Part shown: positions 1 through 6,807 of the stretch, piece after piece
Numbering within the stretch: position 1 is the stretch's first letter
Layout: every line of letters starts with the position of its first letter
Source: an uncultured Collinsella sp.
GTDB taxonomy: Bacteria > Actinomycetota > Coriobacteriia > Coriobacteriales > Coriobacteriaceae
Length of the DNA stretch: 16,032 bases
Assembly (NCBI GenBank): GCA_902495545.1
Contig: CABUXM010000046.1
Coordinates: 1 to 16,032 of the forward strand
Direction of reading: 5' to 3'
Notes under the pieces: generated by a model
What the model saw: the letters and a program-made list of their open reading frames with translations, nothing else
Told to the model about the DNA's origin: nothing
Databases searched by the model: none
Made by a program: the position numbers and the translations under genes

Positions 1-2370
1 CGAGCGGCATTTGCAGACAACACACCCGCACCGTCGGACAGCCTCGACAATTTCGTCATTCGCCTTCGCCCCGCGGGCTATTTTCGCACCGCGAGCGTCA
101 ACCAAGACGGCAACGTTCGTGGCAACGTCTGTCACCTGTTTAACGACGGCACGTCCAGCAAGCTCATCCTTGAGAACGTAACGACCAAGAATGACGATAC
201 AAACTGGTACGCCATCCGCACCTTGCTCAATTTCGAAGAGCATAAAAAGACGAGCTACAGCATTTGGTCGGTCGACGACGACTCGGACAAAGATGGAAAG
301 GTCATCCACGTATGGGGTGGCGAGTATGACAACAAGCCCAGCCGCGCTTTTGCGTTCGAGCGTCAATCAAACGGAACCTACATCATCCGAGACCGCACGG
401 TCGAGAAAGAAACCGAGAAAAAAGACATTAAGTACCTGGCAATAGAATCGAACGGCAAAGACCAGGACAACAATAAGATCTGCCATAAGAGTAAGAGCAT
501 TCCGTGGGAGCTCGAACTTATCGGTTACGACATGAAAAAGAACGATGCCACGGTTAGCAGCCTCGACTGGATCACGTACAGCAGCTACGTCGATGGGCCA
601 TGTTGGATGAAATACGTCGCCGACAACAAGTTCCTCGACGAGCTGAGCATCCCGGGTACGCACGATTCGGGCACCTGCAGCGTGGACAACGACACTGAGC
701 CCCAATCCTCGCAAGTAAAATGCCAGCAGGATTACATTCCCACGCAGTTGCTCGAGGGAATCCGCTATTTTGATATCCGGCTCGGAAAGGGCGATGACCC
801 CGGCATCGACCACGGAATTTTCTATCTGCTTAAAAAAGACGGGCACTTTTTGCATCTTTCCGATGTCATCAGGTACTTCAAAAAGTTTTTGAACGAAAAC
901 CCGTCAGAAGCGCTTATCATGCTCGCATCGCGCGGCAACGATGAGGCTACCGACGAAAGCATAACGACGGCCTTCGCCAAGGTTATGGCCGATAACCCCA
1001 ACCTGTTCTACACATCGGGCCACGTCCCCACGCTGGGCGAGGTGCGCGGAAAGATTGTCCTGCTGCGTCGATTTGGGCTCGCCGGCAACAGCGTAAGCGG
1101 CCACACGTGGGGCCTCGACCTCACCCAATGGGATGACAAAATCAAGGCGCATTCCGGGCAGTCGATGTGTCTCGTCCAAGACGCGCGGGGATTTGAAGCC
1201 ATAGGGGAAACGGGCAATGAAGAGCCCTATTGCACCAAGGTATATGCCCAGGACAAGTACAAACTCACGGGAACCGACAAGCTCAGTTGGGTCGATAATG
1301 CGCTGAAGGAAACGACCGGGCGCACGCGCAACAAGGTGGACGTCGTGGACGATGCCGGGGCCACGGTGCAAGTCCAGGAGCGTTGCTGGTCTATCAACTA
1401 CACCAGCTGCACGGGCTTGTCGCATGGAGGCAATCCTTTTACCTCGGCACGAGTAGTCAATGAGCATCTGTATAAGAGCCCGTACATCAACCCCAGCGGC
1501 AACGAGAAAACAAAGTCAGATTACCTCAAGCACATTGGCATCATCGCATCCGACTTTGTTGATGCGGCGCTGGCCCGGAGCATCTACCAGCGCAATTACG
1601 ATACGCAGCACAAGCAGACAGCTTCGTGCTACCTCCCAGCCCGCATGCACATGACATATGGCAACTCGCTGAGCGACGCCTCGCTCCAGGACGGCAAGAC
1701 CGTTGGCGAGGGCCATTTCCGCCTTGTCGACAGCAGCAACGTACTCAACGTGGCGGCTTCGGGCCATGCGTTTGCCATCGAATATGTGGATGTCGACGCC
1801 CTGGGCAACGAGACCGTTACGGGGCTGCAGGGCTCTGTGCCCATCGATATCGATCCACGCGCGCTGACGCCCCATTTTGAGGGACTCGAAGGCCTTAAGG
1901 CCGGCGAGGACGTGCGCGCCAAGATCACGGCGCTGCTCGACGGCAAGCTCGAAAACGATGTCTGCACGGCCCAGCTCGAGTTTATGCACGATGCGAACGG
2001 CGCTCCGGGCACGGCAATGGTCGAGGGCGAGGCATTTACCGCGGGAACGTACTGGGTGCGCGCGAACGGTCTTTTGGGCGACGCGGCGCAAAACTACAAG
2101 CTTGCTAATGACGGAGCCGTGAGCTTTACCGTAGCGGCCTCGAGCAGTGCAGGCGGCACCGGCACCGACGGTGGCACGGGTTCCAACGCAGGCAGCGCTG
2201 ATAAGAACGGTAAGGGCAACAAGGGCAAGAACTCGGGCGGAAAACTCGCCGACACGGGCGACGGCTCCGGCATTGCCGCCGGGCTCGCCGCTGCCGCCGT
2301 GGCGACGACGGTCGCCGGCGCAGCAATGCTTGCAAATGACCGCGAAGACAACGGAGACGTTGACGATTAG
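1..2370 (+). CDS. Wall-anchored phosphatidylinositol-specific phospholipase C (5' partial)
   Basis: The frame is open from base 1 to the TAG at 2368-2370 (789 codons visible), so the start and signal peptide lie outside the window. Residues are counted from base 1. About 15-180 look like a ricin-type beta-trefoil (repeated short strands, motifs such as HVWGGEYDN and ending IPWELELIG); this is inferred. From about 200 comes a bacterial PI-PLC X domain: SIPGTHDSG holds the catalytic His221-Asp222, GIRYFDIRLG the Arg260, and DHG the second His271. Spacing is close to Bacillus PI-PLC (H32, D33, R69, H82). ASDFVD near 518 matches the late conserved Asp region. Such enzymes cleave phosphatidylinositol or GPI anchors without calcium. 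Residues 560-715 look like Ig/MBG-type surface modules. A Gly/Ser/Asn/Lys linker, LADTG at 749-753 and a hydrophobic stretch form a sortase signal of the LAxTG (class E) type. The tail after the hydrophobic segment is acidic rather than basic, which is odd. Confidence 0.88.
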   Translation, partial: RAAFADNTPAPSDSLDNFVIRLRPAGYFRTASVNQDGNVRGNVCHLFNDGTSSKLILENVTTKNDDTNWYAIRTLLNFEEHKKTSYSIWSVDDDSDKDGKVIHVWGGEYDNKPSRAFAFERQSNGTYIIRDRTVEKETEKKDIKYLAIESNGKDQDNNKICHKSKSIPWELELIGYDMKKNDATVSSLDWITYSSYVDGPCWMKYVADNKFLDELSIPGTHDSGTCSVDNDTEPQSSQVKCQQDYIPTQLLEGIRYFDIRLGKGDDPGIDHGIFYLLKKDGHFLHLSDVIRYFKKFLNENPSEALIMLASRGNDEATDESITTAFAKVMADNPNLFYTSGHVPTLGEVRGKIVLLRRFGLAGNSVSGHTWGLDLTQWDDKIKAHSGQSMCLVQDARGFEAIGETGNEEPYCTKVYAQDKYKLTGTDKLSWVDNALKETTGRTRNKVDVVDDAGATVQVQERCWSINYTSCTGLSHGGNPFTSARVVNEHLYKSPYINPSGNEKTKSDYLKHIGIIASDFVDAALARSIYQRNYDTQHKQTASCYLPARMHMTYGNSLSDASLQDGKTVGEGHFRLVDSSNVLNVAASGHAFAIEYVDVDALGNETVTGLQGSVPIDIDPRALTPHFEGLEGLKAGEDVRAKITALLDGKLENDVCTAQLEFMHDANGAPGTAMVEGEAFTAGTYWVRANGLLGDAAQNYKLANDGAVSFTVAASSSAGGTGTDGGTGSNAGSADKNGKGNKGKNSGGKLADTGDGSGIAAGLAAAAVATTVAGAAMLANDREDNGDVDD

Positions 2371-2405
2371 GCCAGCCGGCCCTTTTGGACACATCGATTT
2401 AATGA

Positions 2406-2440
2406 GGGGCGCAGGACACCGTTCTGTGCCCCCGATTTTT
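2406..2440 (+). terminator. Rho-independent terminator of the PI-PLC gene
   Basis: A 9-bp stem (GGGGCGCAG at 2406-2414 with CTGTGCCCC at 2424-2432, one G-U pair), which can extend inward, is followed by CGATTTTT. It lies 36 bp after the PI-PLC stop. Read on the other strand it is a weaker hairpin that could also serve the small convergent gene ending at 2466. Confidence 0.75.
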
Positions 2441-2465
2441 ACCTTGGCCCGAACGCCGCTATCGG

Positions 2466-2735
2466 CTACATCACCATGTTCAGCGCGTTAACAAACTCCT
2501 GGGCCTTCGCACGGCTGCTCAGACTAAAGACACAGGCAGTCAACAGCCTGTTGCGCAGAAAAACGTCGCGGCCCTTGATCCTGTTGACCCCCGTGATGTC
2601 CTTAAGATAGACAATCTCGGTGTGCTTGCCACCAAACGTACCCTTCTTGAGCACCTCAATACGGTTAGGGTAGATCTTGACGTCTTTAAACCTACCCGAA
2701 CCTTTGTCCTGGAATAACAGCGTGTTGTTGTCCAT
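2466..2735 (-). CDS. Small PH-like domain protein, function unknown
   Basis: 89 aa from ATG at 2735, stop TAG at 2466-2468. I chose this ATG because GGAG lies 8 nt upstream. The longer GTG start at 2780 has no ribosome site and would sit upstream of the likely transcription start. The protein has alternating beta strands followed by a C-terminal helix (ending AKAQEFVNALNMV), with KIYPNRIEVLKKG and the ITGVN region. That pattern is typical of small bacterial PH-like (YokE/bPH-type) domains, often seen next to SHOCT or membrane proteins. No signal peptide, membrane segment or catalytic motif is visible. The domain call is by pattern only; a specific function cannot be assigned. Confidence 0.7.
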   Translation of the reverse strand: MDNNTLLFQDKGSGRFKDVKIYPNRIEVLKKGTFGGKHTEIVYLKDITGVNRIKGRDVFLRNRLLTACVFSLSSRAKAQEFVNALNMVM

Positions 2736-2780
2736 ACGCGTCACTCCCGTGGGGTTCGCTAAAACTGCCTCTATGGTCAC

Positions 2781-2786
2781 ATTTTA
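2781..2786 (-). promoter_or_regulatory. Probable -10 element of the PH-like gene
   Basis: On the minus strand TAAAAT (five of six matches to TATAAT) lies 45 bp upstream of the chosen ATG, within GTGACTAAAATG. The -35 region is poor. It puts transcription start near 2774, downstream of the alternative GTG at 2780, which supports the shorter protein. Confidence 0.4.
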
Positions 2787-2883
2787 GTCACTTCGGGAAT
2801 CCTGCACGAAGGCGCTAGGCGACATTGAAATTCGAGTCCGCACGAGGACTTTTAATGGAGTGCCCGGCACTTCCCCGCAACAC

Positions 2884-2920
2884 AAAAACGGGGCAACCCG
2901 CACTCCTGCGAGCTGCCCCG
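2884..2920 (-). terminator. Strong Rho-independent terminator of the zinc-ribbon gene
   Basis: On the minus strand a 14-bp stem (2889-2902 with 2907-2920; outer CGGGGCA/TGCCCCG perfect, inner part with G-U pairs) and a 4-nt loop is followed by TTTTTGTG. It starts 43 bp after the zinc-ribbon stop codon. Confidence 0.88.
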
Positions 2921-2963
2921 TGTCGCTGGTTATCACATCACGGCCCCAACCAGCACCACTCCC

Positions 2964-4301
2964 CTACTTACCAAAAATCGCAGCGAGCAATCCCTTGCGT
3001 TTGGGCTTTTCCTCTCGGTAGGAACCCTCGACGGCCGCTGCCACCTGCCGCGGCTGTTCGCCGCCTCCACGGCGCACGATCTGGTATAGGAAGGGCGATT
3101 TAACGTATTTGACCTCGATGGGCGTGGCGTGCACGGTGCTCTCGCCGGACAGATGCAAGCTCGGGTTGAGCGGTGCCACGATATGCGTTTCGCGCTTGTC
3201 ACTAAACGCTACCGCGGCTGCACGACCCGTCTGGCCGTTCACAGCGATGCGCACCTGCTCGCCATCGCGGCTGTCCGTCGCCGGACGATCGACAAAGTAG
3301 ACCGGCACCATCACCAGGCCGTCCTTATGCTTGCGGGCCTTGCGCGCCCAGGTTCGGATGCTCTTTTTATTGAGCCCCAGTACCGCTTCGACATCGTTGC
3401 CTGCAATGTCGAGCGCCAACTTATCAATGACCACCTGGTCCTTGGTAGACGCATCGACGGAGACAACGCGGAAGTCACCTTCCTGCATGGCCGGGTCAAA
3501 CGGCCCAACCTTGGCAAAGTCCCACGGCTCCAAAATGCCCATAAGGCGAACATCCAGGTAGTTTGCCCGCGGATACGCCCAGTCGAGCACCTCGTAGTAC
3601 ACCAAGGTCTCCTTGCTCAGGCCCTTGCCCGGGAAGGACGCCATCATGCGCAGATCCGCGAGCGCCATGGGAAAGTAGAAGAGCATCATGTCGTTTTGGA
3701 TCGCGTCTTCCACATCGTGCCCGGCAAAGGCATCGGAGTACTGGCGCACCAGCTGCAACGCGTTGGCACGTGCCTGCTGCGGCGAGATTTCACAGGGAAT
3801 GCCCTGCTCAGGTACATACTCCGCACCAACGCCCATGGTCAGACGCTTGCTAAAGGTACCGGGCTTGAGCAGGTCGGCAACGCCGATCTTATTGCCGCAG
3901 GACGGGCACTCAAACACGCGCTGGGTCGATGACCCCTCAAAGGACGCACCGCAGAAGGGGCAGGAAATGCTCACGTGCATGGCTTCTTGGAACTCCTGAG
4001 CCGTGCCGCGGTCCTCCCACAGCAGATGCTCCAGAACCGACTGGTTGCGCCAGTACGCATTGAAGAAATACCAGTCGGGGTCCACCGGGCGCTCGAGCTG
4101 CGACACATGGGTGAGCTTAAGCAGTCCATCGACAACCGTCAGCGGCGTATGGCGAATGCCCAGGGCGCTCTTGGGCTCCCCCACATCGGCCTGCCACGGA
4201 ACGACCGTGCCGCAATAGGCGCACTCAAAGCTGCGTTTAGCCTGGTGTGAGTACATAGGGCCGCCGCAGTTTTGGCATTTAATGGCAAACATCTCGTCCA
4301 T
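2964..4301 (-). CDS. Double zinc-ribbon protein, function unknown
   Basis: 445 aa, ATG at 4301 with a near-perfect AAAGGAGG 8 nt upstream. Two treble-clef zinc ribbons are visible: Cys9-Cys12/Cys27-Cys30 (CQNCGG ... CAYCG) and Cys114-Cys117/Cys132-Cys135 (CPFCG ... CPSCG). The middle (about 165-300) is acidic and mixed helical. Near 330-360 comes VPVYFVDR, then VRIAVNGQTGRAAA. An NGQTG strand of this kind recurs in bacterial TFIIB-like zinc-ribbon proteins of unknown role. The C-terminus is basic (EEKPKRKG) with a short amphipathic end (LLAAIFGK). There is no transmembrane segment. It stands alone, divergent from the CDF exporter and with its own terminator. It may bind nucleic acid or act as a metal-stabilised scaffold; no function is assigned. 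Confidence 0.85.
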   Translation of the reverse strand: MDEMFAIKCQNCGGPMYSHQAKRSFECAYCGTVVPWQADVGEPKSALGIRHTPLTVVDGLLKLTHVSQLERPVDPDWYFFNAYWRNQSVLEHLLWEDRGTAQEFQEAMHVSISCPFCGASFEGSSTQRVFECPSCGNKIGVADLLKPGTFSKRLTMGVGAEYVPEQGIPCEISPQQARANALQLVRQYSDAFAGHDVEDAIQNDMMLFYFPMALADLRMMASFPGKGLSKETLVYYEVLDWAYPRANYLDVRLMGILEPWDFAKVGPFDPAMQEGDFRVVSVDASTKDQVVIDKLALDIAGNDVEAVLGLNKKSIRTWARKARKHKDGLVMVPVYFVDRPATDSRDGEQVRIAVNGQTGRAAAVAFSDKRETHIVAPLNPSLHLSGESTVHATPIEVKYVKSPFLYQIVRRGGGEQPRQVAAAVEGSYREEKPKRKGLLAAIFGK

Positions 4302-4519
4302 GGATACGTCCTCCTTTGCACAGGGGCTGTCGACATTAAGTATGTCGGGCAGGTAAGCACATGCCCATACCCATGTGGCCCAAAATGGAGCACCCGGTCG
4401 GACAAGAAGGGCCGCTCGTTAGCTCCAGCAGACCATTGCTGCATTTTCTGAGCATCGGCGCACGGCGCGCCCATGCGAGCTACACTATCCCCTTAATCAT
4501 GATTGTGAGGACGATCGCC

Positions 4520-5701
4520 ATGCTATTAGTAAATCGGTTGGTGCATAAACTTGTTCCCGGCAGCGACGGCGAGCCGGTCGATACAACTTGTCGCACCAAC
4601 GCGGGCTTTGCCGCAAGCCTCATTTGCATTGGCCTCAACATCACCCTGTGTCTGGCCAAGGGCATCGCGGGCCTGCTCGCCGGCTCCGTCTCGCTCATCG
4701 CCGACGCCTTCAACAACCTCTCAGACGCCTCGAGCAACATCGTGAGCCTGCTCGGATTCCGCCTTGCCAGCCGCCCGGCAGACGAAGGCCACCCCTATGG
4801 CCACGGCCGCTACGAATACCTCGCCGGCCTGTTTGTCGCCGTTCTGGTTTGCGCCGTCGGCATCAACCTGGTGCTCGAATCCGTTACCAAGATCATCAAA
4901 CCCTCCCCCACCGCTTACACGCTCGTTTCCCTTGCGGCACTGGCTACGTCCATGCTCGTTAAGCTCTGGATGGCGGCGTTCAACCGCACGCTGGGCAACC
5001 GCATCGACTCGGAGACGCTCATCGCCACGGCGCAGGACTCCAAAAACGACGTCATCACCTCGGCCTCGGTCCTGGCCGCAGCGCTTATTTCGCAGATGAC
5101 CGGCTTTGACCTCGATGGCTGGGCGGGCCTGGGCGTGGGTATCTTTATTTGCATCAGCGGCATGGGCCTAGTGCGCGACGCCATCAGCCCGCTGCTGGGA
5201 CAAGCGCCCGACCCCAAGCTCGTCCAGGAAATCCGCGACAGGATCATGTCATACCCCCAGGTCCTAGGCACGCACGACCTGATGGTGCACGACTACGGCC
5301 CCGGTCGGCAATTTGCCAGCGCGCACGTGGAAATGCCCGGCGAGGGTGATGCCTTTGAGCACCACGAGATTCTGGACACCATCGAGCACGATATCAAACG
5401 GCAGATGGGCATCGGTATCACGCTGCACTGCGACCCCATCGCAACAACCGGTGATGACCTGCGCGGCTGGGTCAAGCGCGGCGTAGCGCAGATCGACCCC
5501 ACGCTTTCCATCCACGACCTGCACGAGCACGACGGGTTCGTTTCGTTTGACCTGGTGCGTCCCGACGGCTTTGACATATCCGACGAGGAGCTGCTGGAGC
5601 GCGTGACACGCATCGTGCACGAGCGCCGACCCAATGCCTCGTGCGTCGTCACATTTGACTCGGGCTTCAGCTCGCCCGAGCGTCCGGCCGAGCAGCTGTA
5701 G
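4520..5701 (+). CDS. Cation diffusion facilitator (CDF) metal exporter with tandem C-terminal domains
   Basis: 393 aa. I chose ATG 4520 because TGAGG lies about 9 nt upstream; ATG 4499 and the 4361 start have no ribosome site. Hydrophobic segments (about 28-55, 57-80, 100-122, 134-155, 180-192, 202-220) form the six-helix CDF core. The transport site reads NNLSD in helix 2 (Asn65, Asp69) and DSKND in helix 5 (Asp173, Asp177), so the usual His/Asp of zinc CDFs is Asn. From memory, an N/D plus D/D pattern resembles manganese exporters such as streptococcal MntE; the metal here is an inference. GHPYGHGRYEY (about 90-100) is the conserved loop. Residues 231-307 are the ferredoxin-like cytoplasmic domain. 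Residues 328-381 look like a second, shorter copy, starting with another HDL. It ends 12 bp from the convergent neighbour, with no terminator visible between them. Confidence 0.9.
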   Translation: MLLVNRLVHKLVPGSDGEPVDTTCRTNAGFAASLICIGLNITLCLAKGIAGLLAGSVSLIADAFNNLSDASSNIVSLLGFRLASRPADEGHPYGHGRYEYLAGLFVAVLVCAVGINLVLESVTKIIKPSPTAYTLVSLAALATSMLVKLWMAAFNRTLGNRIDSETLIATAQDSKNDVITSASVLAAALISQMTGFDLDGWAGLGVGIFICISGMGLVRDAISPLLGQAPDPKLVQEIRDRIMSYPQVLGTHDLMVHDYGPGRQFASAHVEMPGEGDAFEHHEILDTIEHDIKRQMGIGITLHCDPIATTGDDLRGWVKRGVAQIDPTLSIHDLHEHDGFVSFDLVRPDGFDISDEELLERVTRIVHERRPNASCVVTFDSGFSSPERPAEQL

Positions 5702-5713
5702 CCCGCTTAACAG

Positions 5714-6631
5714 CTAGTTTCCCTGAGCGCCCGAGATGCCGTTTTGCAGCGCGTTCCAGGCATCCGTCGCCATATCACCCAGGTTCTGAGCGGTGTCGCC
5801 CAGGTTCTGGGCCGTGTCGCCCAGCTCTTGGGCCTTGTCTCCCAACTCCTGTGCCTTGTTGCTCAAGTCCTCCAGCGTATTGGAGCTCGAGCTGTCGGTA
5901 CCGCTTTGGCCGTCGGACGAGTTGCCCGAGCTGTTCTTGTGCGTGAGTTGAATTTCGAGGTTGCCGTTGTCGTTATAGTAGGCAGAAGTAACGACCCAGT
6001 TGGCATCGACGACGGGCGTTGAGCCATCATCAGTCAGGACCACGGCATTCGAAAGATCGGCGCCGCGCGACTTGAGGATCTTCTTGGCGTTGGACCAGTA
6101 CTGCCCCGGGATATCGCTCAGATCGACGGTGCTAGACGAGGCGGACTCGGTTTGCTCGGCAGTGGCATCGGCCGTTGAACTCCCTCGTTTGTTAAGCATG
6201 CCCGACACGATGGCAAACACAACCGACAGCGCAAAGAAGATCGCCAGTACGATGAGGATCTTCTTGATCACGCTCGACGAACGCGATGGCTTCTTCTCCT
6301 CGTCCTCGCCATATTGCGGAATCGACTTAGGGTACTCGCGATACGGCTCGCGCGACTCGTAGCGAGACTGCGCCGTGCGAGGCATATACGTCGTCTGCTG
6401 AGGCTGCGGAATGGGATTTTGCGGCAGGTCATCATAGGGATTCGGCGTCGAGGCGGCATAAGAATCCTGCGCCGTGTCGCCATAGCCCATAACCCGGGTG
6501 GGCTCGGCAGAAGGCTGCGTCGCGGCGGGGTCGGTATAACCGGGGTTGGGAACAACGCGGGTCGCATCGGCGCTATCGCCAGCCTGCGCGGAACCGTAGC
6601 CACCCATTACGGTCGTCTTATCCTGGTCCAT
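5714..6631 (-). CDS. Single-pass membrane protein with PASTA-like domain and heptad-repeat tail
   Basis: 305 aa, ATG at 6631 with GAAAGGAA upstream; stop TAG at 5714-5716. The N-terminal 115 residues are Pro/Gln/Thr/Tyr-rich, probably disordered and cytoplasmic, with three similar threonine motifs (KTTVMG at 5, ATRVVP at 23, PTRVMG at 44). Then come Lys/Arg-Ser residues, one transmembrane segment (about 123-144), and an extracytoplasmic part. Residues 170-232 (IPGQYWSNAKKILKSRG to NLEIQLTHK) resemble a diverged PASTA domain, including the NWVV strand seen in actinobacterial variants. A Ser/Gly linker precedes four seven-residue repeats of the type LGDxAQN/E (about 257-286), an amphipathic helix like those of LEA-type proteins. 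The threonines look like Ser/Thr-kinase/FHA targets (inferred). It has its own promoter and does not belong to an operon here. Confidence 0.78.
   Translation of the reverse strand: MDQDKTTVMGGYGSAQAGDSADATRVVPNPGYTDPAATQPSAEPTRVMGYGDTAQDSYAASTPNPYDDLPQNPIPQPQQTTYMPRTAQSRYESREPYREYPKSIPQYGEDEEKKPSRSSSVIKKILIVLAIFFALSVVFAIVSGMLNKRGSSTADATAEQTESASSSTVDLSDIPGQYWSNAKKILKSRGADLSNAVVLTDDGSTPVVDANWVVTSAYYNDNGNLEIQLTHKNSSGNSSDGQSGTDSSSSNTLEDLSNKAQELGDKAQELGDTAQNLGDTAQNLGDMATDAWNALQNGISGAQGN
5778..5861. repeat. Four 21-bp tandem units encoding the LGDxAQ heptads
   Basis: Units begin at 5778, 5799, 5820 and 5841, each starting CCCA on the + strand. Units 1 and 2 differ at only two or three bases; units 3 and 4 are more diverged. 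They lie inside the membrane-protein gene and encode its heptads in frame, so copy number can change without a frameshift. Confidence 0.85.
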
Positions 6632-6676
6632 GCAACGATTCCTTTCCGTCGCCCTTAAGCATCAAGTTATCCATGC

Positions 6677-6682
6677 ATTCTA
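6677..6682 (-). promoter_or_regulatory. Probable -10 element of the PASTA-like membrane protein gene
   Basis: On the minus strand TAGAAT (five of six to consensus) lies 46 bp before the ATG at 6631, in GCGGGTAGAATGC. No convincing -35 is seen. It lies just downstream of the fhs terminator, which is consistent with a separate transcription unit. Confidence 0.4.
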
Positions 6683-6742
6683 CCCGCGCAAAAGCCCGTG
6701 ACGTACAGAGCCCGTCCATATCTACAAGACAAGCGCGGCTAG

Positions 6743-6782
6743 AAAACAAAAGCCCCGCCGGGCCTTGGGGGCACGGCGGGGC
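6743..6782 (-). terminator. Rho-independent terminator of fhs
   Basis: On the minus strand GCCCCGCCG (6774-6782) pairs perfectly with CGGCGGGGC (6752-6760) around a 13-nt loop, followed by TTTTGTTTT. It starts 26 bp after the fhs stop codon. Confidence 0.88.
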
Positions 6783-6807
6783 GGGCAGGCAGCTAGGGGC
6801 AACAGGC

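Noticed and set aside
2838..2860. Small hairpin AGTCC...GGACT followed by TTTTAA on the + strand
   Set aside because: Only five base pairs and no + strand gene ends before it; probably chance.
4361..4519. N-terminal extension of the CDF exporter
   Set aside because: No ribosome site at 4361 or 4499, and the added peptide is not CDF-like; ATG 4520 has TGAGG at proper spacing.
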